Below, piece after piece: positions 60,625-64,000 of a stretch of 64,000 nt of DNA (position 1 is its first letter; each line of letters opens with the position of its first letter). Below the pieces are notes generated by a model, which saw only the letters and a program-made list of their open reading frames with translations, was not told where the DNA came from and ran no database searches. This DNA comes from Verrucomicrobiota bacterium (GTDB taxonomy: Bacteria > Verrucomicrobiota > Verrucomicrobiia > Limisphaerales > UBA11320), in assembly GCA_016199985.1 (NCBI GenBank), contig JACQFQ010000013.1:1-64000 (forward strand), read 5' to 3'. A program made the position numbers and the translations under genes.

Positions 60625-62010
60625 TCACCTCACGTAAACAGGGTTCGAAAACACCCACGGCCTCTGCTCGCCATCGAGTTGGAGCCAGGCCTCCAACCGG
60701 TAGGCACCGGCTTCCGCGAGCGGGAACTCGAATAACTCCCTGCCCTCCGACCTCGCCACTTCCTCGCCGTGTCGCAGCAGGCGAATGAGAGCGGGGACGG
60801 GCAACGACGCCTTCAACTTCAGGCCCGGGACCCACTTCACCTCGTCGCCCATCAGTCCGACACGCTCGCCGCCGGCCGTCAGCGCCTCAAAGCGAAACCC
60901 GGTCGCATCGCACATCCAGTCATGAGCGACGAACGCGCGGCCGGCCTTCAGCGCGGCTCGGACGGACGCTTCGTCCAGCTCCGCTGCCAGCACATGTGTG
61001 CTGACGTTGCGGAAGGATCTGTAATACGGATCCATGTCCACCTTCGCGAGAAGGTCGCCGGGCTGATGTCCCTTTGTCAGTTGTCGGATGCCGGGACGCA
61101 ACAAGGCCTTGAACTGTTTCAGATCGGAGTCCTTGTCGACAATCGTGCCCAGCGCCACCGTCTCGGCATCCACCATCTTCATCACGAAGACTTGATTGTG
61201 GTGGCAGTCGTTTGCCGCGATTCCGGTCAGCCGCCTTGTCCTGGTCCCCGAGTCCCATTTCTCGAGGTAGATCTGCGGATAGTCGCACTGGAACGCGAGC
61301 GTTTCATCCGGATACAGCCGCACGGCTTCCTGGAGTTCGGCCAAGCCTTCAGGATCGGTGAGCTTCATGGCGAGAGCGATCAATGATCCGGGATCCCGCT
61401 TCGCGTCCCAGTGGCGGTTGTAGATCTCCAGCCCGGTCAGGCCTTCGAGCGAGTGATCGGGCCGCTCCTCGATGTGGGACAGGAAAATCAGCCCTTCGCC
61501 TCCGGCCACAGCGGTCACGAAGTCTGGAGTCGGCAATTGCATCTTGTCCAAGATAGACACCATGGGATGGATGTCGAATCCCCGGACCTCCGAGCCCGGA
61601 ATGAACAGCACTCCTTCTTTCAATCCACGCCAACGTCCGTCGATAAAATCACGCGGCGGACGGAAGTGATCCGCAAGGAGGATCGCGCTCACGCCCGCTC
61701 TCTTCGCGTCCGCGAGCATTTCAGGCAGCGTCCCTCCCGTGTGAGCCGAGTCCTCGGCGTGCGCGTGGAGAATGCATCGGTGATCATGGAGCCCCGCCAT
61801 GGGCGGTGGCGAGGCTCGCCGGGAGCGAAGGCGCTCGGCGTCTTCGTGCGCGGCCCTCAGATGAGCGAGGGCGAGACGCTCCACGTTCGAGCGCTGGCGC
61901 GCCGGCGCGCGTCCCGGTTCCGCCCCGCGCAGCGACGCGGAGTTCAAGAGCGCGAGAGCGATGGAGGCGCCCACCGCGGCGGCGATTCTGTGAGCCATGT
62001 CGACCAGCAT
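60625..62010 (-). CDS. Secreted PHP-domain protein
   Basis: 461 residues from ATG 62010; ATG 61998 gives the same signal peptide four residues later (MAHRIAAAVGASIALALL). The PHP-type metal site is visible: CILHAHAEDSAH (residues 79-90, first His pair), ILLADHF, GSEVRG near 140, and FLSHIEER, with a late NDCHHN motif. PHP proteins are phosphoesterases or metallohydrolases with three metals. A C-terminal beta-sandwich follows (about 365-461, ALIRLLRHGEEVARSEGREL). Its signal peptide makes it periplasmic; the substrate is unknown. It is divergent from hom, with 98 bases between starts. Confidence 0.8.
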   Translation of the reverse strand: MLVDMAHRIAAAVGASIALALLNSASLRGAEPGRAPARQRSNVERLALAHLRAAHEDAERLRSRRASPPPMAGLHDHRCILHAHAEDSAHTGGTLPEMLADAKRAGVSAILLADHFRPPRDFIDGRWRGLKEGVLFIPGSEVRGFDIHPMVSILDKMQLPTPDFVTAVAGGEGLIFLSHIEERPDHSLEGLTGLEIYNRHWDAKRDPGSLIALAMKLTDPEGLAELQEAVRLYPDETLAFQCDYPQIYLEKWDSGTRTRRLTGIAANDCHHNQVFVMKMVDAETVALGTIVDKDSDLKQFKALLRPGIRQLTKGHQPGDLLAKVDMDPYYRSFRNVSTHVLAAELDEASVRAALKAGRAFVAHDWMCDATGFRFEALTAGGERVGLMGDEVKWVPGLKLKASLPVPALIRLLRHGEEVARSEGRELFEFPLAEAGAYRLEAWLQLDGEQRPWVFSNPVYVR

Positions 62011-62108
62011 GGCAAGCCGCGGGGTGTCCTGCCAAGCGCTGGCATCGCCCTCGAATCGGAGAAAAAGGTTTGTCCCATGGGCCGTTTCCAGAGAAGCTGC
62101 GCGGCCTT

Positions 62109-63425
62109 ATGCGTCGGGTGAATATAGGTCTGGTCGGCGCGGGAACCGTGGGCGGCGGGGTGTATCAAGCCATCCAGCGGAACGCGTCGCTCATGGCCTG
62201 CCGATTGGGCGTCTCGCTGCGAATCCATCGCGTGGCTGTCCGCGACATTCGCCGCGCGCGCGACGTCAGAATCCCCCGCTCGCTGCTCACCACGGATTGG
62301 AAGCAACTGACGCAGGATCCCCGGATCGATATCGTTGTGGAGCTCATGGGCGGGACCTCCACGGCTCGCGAGGTCGTCGCCTCGGCCCTCCGCGCGGGCA
62401 AGCCCGTCGTTACGGCCAACAAGGCGCTCCTCTCGGCGCATGGCGAATCCCTCTTCTCGATCGCCCAGCAGCGCGGCGGCAATCTGTATTACGAAGCGAG
62501 CGTCGCGGGCGGCATTCCGATCATCAAGGTGCTGCGCGAAGCGATGGTGGGCAACCGCATCACACGGCTCTACGGCATCGTCAACGGCACTTGCAATTAC
62601 ATCCTCACCCGGATGAAGCGCGAAGGCGCCGACTTCATGGACGTCCTTCGCGACGCGCAAAAGCTGGGATACGCCGAAGCCGAGCCTTCCCTCGACGTCG
62701 ACGGCCACGACGCCGCCCACAAGACCGGCATTCTCGCCTCGCTGGCCCACGGCTTTTGGGTGAACCCCGCCCTCATCCACACCGAGGGCATCCGTCACAT
62801 CACGCAGCGCGACATCGAATTCGCGGGCCAGCTGGGATACACGATCAAGCTGCTCGGCATCGTGAAGGCGCGGCCCGGAGTCGCGCGGGCGGCCAATCGC
62901 GTCCAGGTTTCCGTCTATCCCGCGCTCATCCCCAATTCGCACGTGCTGGCGAGCGTGAACGACGTTTTCAACGCCGTGTTCCTCCGCGGCGACATCGTGG
63001 GCGACACGCTTTACTACGGTCGGGGCGCCGGCCAGGACGCGACGGCCAGCTCCGTGCTGAGCGACCTGGGAGACGCCGCCCTGGACTTGCTCCACGACTC
63101 CCGCCGCCGAGTCCCCGCGTTCGTGGCCCACCGGGAAGGCGGACTCATGGTGCCCATCGATGAAGCGGTGTCGCGCTATTACGTCCGGCTCGACGTGATC
63201 GATCGTCCCGGCGTTCTCGCCCGCATCGCCGCGATCCTGGGCCGCGCGAAGATTGGCATTTCCTCCGTCATTCAGCCGGAGGTCCACGGAGGCGGCGGCG
63301 TGCCCCTGATCCTGATGATCCACGACGCGACCAACGCCGCGATGCGGCGCGCCCTGACCAAGATCTCCAGGCTGTCGGTCGTCCGATCGCGGCCTTCGCT
63401 CATCCGCGTGGAGAGCTTCGACTAG
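62109..63425 (+). CDS. hom: Homoserine dehydrogenase
   Basis: 438 residues from ATG 62109; the longer upstream frame has no family similarity. It shows the NAD(P)-binding motif IGLVGAGTVGGGV (residues 6-18), the family signature GIVNGTCNYIL, the catalytic region YAEAEPSLDVDGHDAAHKTG with the conserved Lys, and a C-terminal ACT domain (about 355-430, YYVRLDVIDRPGVLARIAAI) that allows feedback inhibition by threonine. It reduces aspartate semialdehyde to homoserine. Threonine synthase follows after 15 bases, so the two form a threonine operon. Confidence 0.95.
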   Translation: MRRVNIGLVGAGTVGGGVYQAIQRNASLMACRLGVSLRIHRVAVRDIRRARDVRIPRSLLTTDWKQLTQDPRIDIVVELMGGTSTAREVVASALRAGKPVVTANKALLSAHGESLFSIAQQRGGNLYYEASVAGGIPIIKVLREAMVGNRITRLYGIVNGTCNYILTRMKREGADFMDVLRDAQKLGYAEAEPSLDVDGHDAAHKTGILASLAHGFWVNPALIHTEGIRHITQRDIEFAGQLGYTIKLLGIVKARPGVARAANRVQVSVYPALIPNSHVLASVNDVFNAVFLRGDIVGDTLYYGRGAGQDATASSVLSDLGDAALDLLHDSRRRVPAFVAHREGGLMVPIDEAVSRYYVRLDVIDRPGVLARIAAILGRAKIGISSVIQPEVHGGGGVPLILMIHDATNAAMRRALTKISRLSVVRSRPSLIRVESFD

Positions 63426-63440
63426 CCCACGCCCTTTTTT

Positions 63441-64000
63441 ATGTCAGCCCCCCACACTTCTTCCTGGCCTGGCGTCATTCAACGCTACGCAGAACATCTC
63501 CCCGTCACCGCCGCGACGCCCATTGTCACTCTTCTTGAAGGCAACACGCCATTGATCCGCGCTCCGCAATTCGTGGAGGCCATCGGGGGACGCTTCGAGC
63601 TGTATCTCAAATACGAAGGGCTCAATCCGACCTGCTCGTTCAAGGATCGCGGCATGACGCTGGCGGTTTCGAAAGCGAAGGAGCGCGGCGCGGAAATCGT
63701 GGTGTGCGCCAGCACCGGGAACACCAGCGCGAGCGCCGCGGCTTACGCCGCCCGGGCGAAGATGCGCTGCGTCGTGCTCCTGCCGAACGGGAAAATCGCC
63801 TTGGGCAAACTCGCGCAAGCCTTGATGTATGGCGCGACCACGCTCGCCATCGAGGGCAACTTCGATCAGGCGCTGCAAATTGTCCGCGAGCTCGGAGAGA
63901 CCGGGAAGGTGGAGGTGGTGAACAGCATCAACCCGGTCCGGATCGAGGGACAAAAGACCGCCGCGTTCGAGATCTGCGACGCTTTGGGCGACGCGCCCGA
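63441..64000 (+). CDS. thrC: Threonine synthase (N-terminal part; cut by window edge)
   Basis: ATG 63441, 15 bases after the hom stop; 186 residues are in the window and the frame is open at the edge. The PLP lysine is in [15 protein letters not shown], with the phosphate-binding [19 protein letters not shown] segment after it. Family features at this length match the shorter threonine synthase class, which converts O-phosphohomoserine to threonine with PLP. The rest lies outside the window. Confidence 0.95.
   Translation, partial: MSAPHTSSWPGVIQRYAEHLPVTAATPIVTLLEGNTPLIRAPQFVEAIGGRFELYLKYEGLNPTCSFKDRGMTLAVSKAKERGAEIVVCASTGNTSASAAAYAARAKMRCVVLLPNGKIALGKLAQALMYGATTLAIEGNFDQALQIVRELGETGKVEVVNSINPVRIEGQKTAAFEICDALGDAP

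Noticed and set aside
61944..63323. 459-codon minus-strand frame opposite hom
   Set aside because: Shadow of homoserine dehydrogenase, whose motifs are unmistakable.

Overview
The window is a GC-rich chromosome segment of a PVC-group bacterium, most likely a verrucomicrobial or closely related lineage. This is inferred from gene families only: a paired planctomycete-type cytochrome/DUF1549-DUF1553 protein with a DUF1501 protein, a giant LEPR-XLL surface protein, a lamin-tail/CotH secreted protein, and a PEP-CTERM protein. No rRNA is present to confirm the lineage.

Layout. Positions 1-26787 (minus strand) are one uninterrupted reading frame of at least 8929 codons that runs off the left edge. 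It encodes a giant secreted or surface protein with an N-terminal LEPR-XLL signal, long beta-solenoid-like repeat tracts, a block of RTX calcium-binding repeats, propeller-like repeats, beta-helix tracts and a PA14 domain. Divergent from it, 27110-31012 encodes the DUF1549/DUF1553 plus DUF1501 pair. A REP-like inverted-repeat element (about 31.1-31.4 kb) separates these from a 2207-residue lamin-tail/CotH protein on the minus strand.

Positions 38.5-47.1 kb are a co-oriented plus-strand cluster that looks like sugar-acid catabolism: an SMP-30 type lactonase, an NHL propeller protein, a zinc-type dehydrogenase, a DHDPS-family aldolase or dehydratase, an MFS transporter, a ceramidase-like hydrolase and a galactonate-dehydratase-like enolase-superfamily enzyme. 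A decayed DUF4338 (DruA/IS-associated) fragment and a perfect-looking inverted repeat interrupt it. A PEP-CTERM protein and a secreted metzincin-like protease follow.

The most interesting part is 50.0-56.8 kb, an apparently imported island of visibly lower GC. On the minus strand are four tightly overlapped genes: a tandem beta-grasp ubiquitin-like protein, an E2-like protein, a JAMM peptidase and a ThiF/E1-like protein. Together they form a complete bacterial ubiquitin-like conjugation cassette of the Bil (ISG15-like) kind, with E1 last rather than the peptidase. Divergent from it are an ECF-like sigma factor, a small charged protein, an ImmA/IrrE metallopeptidase (all coupled by ATGA overlaps), a 65-residue protein and a 519-residue papain/C39-like cysteine peptidase candidate. 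I infer an antiviral or stress-response island; the link between the two arms is not proven by sequence.

The right end carries a large secreted metalloprotease with a LecA-like domain, tRNA-Arg(ACG) flanked by a degenerate direct repeat, a secreted PHP-domain protein, and the housekeeping pair homoserine dehydrogenase and threonine synthase (the latter cut by the window edge).
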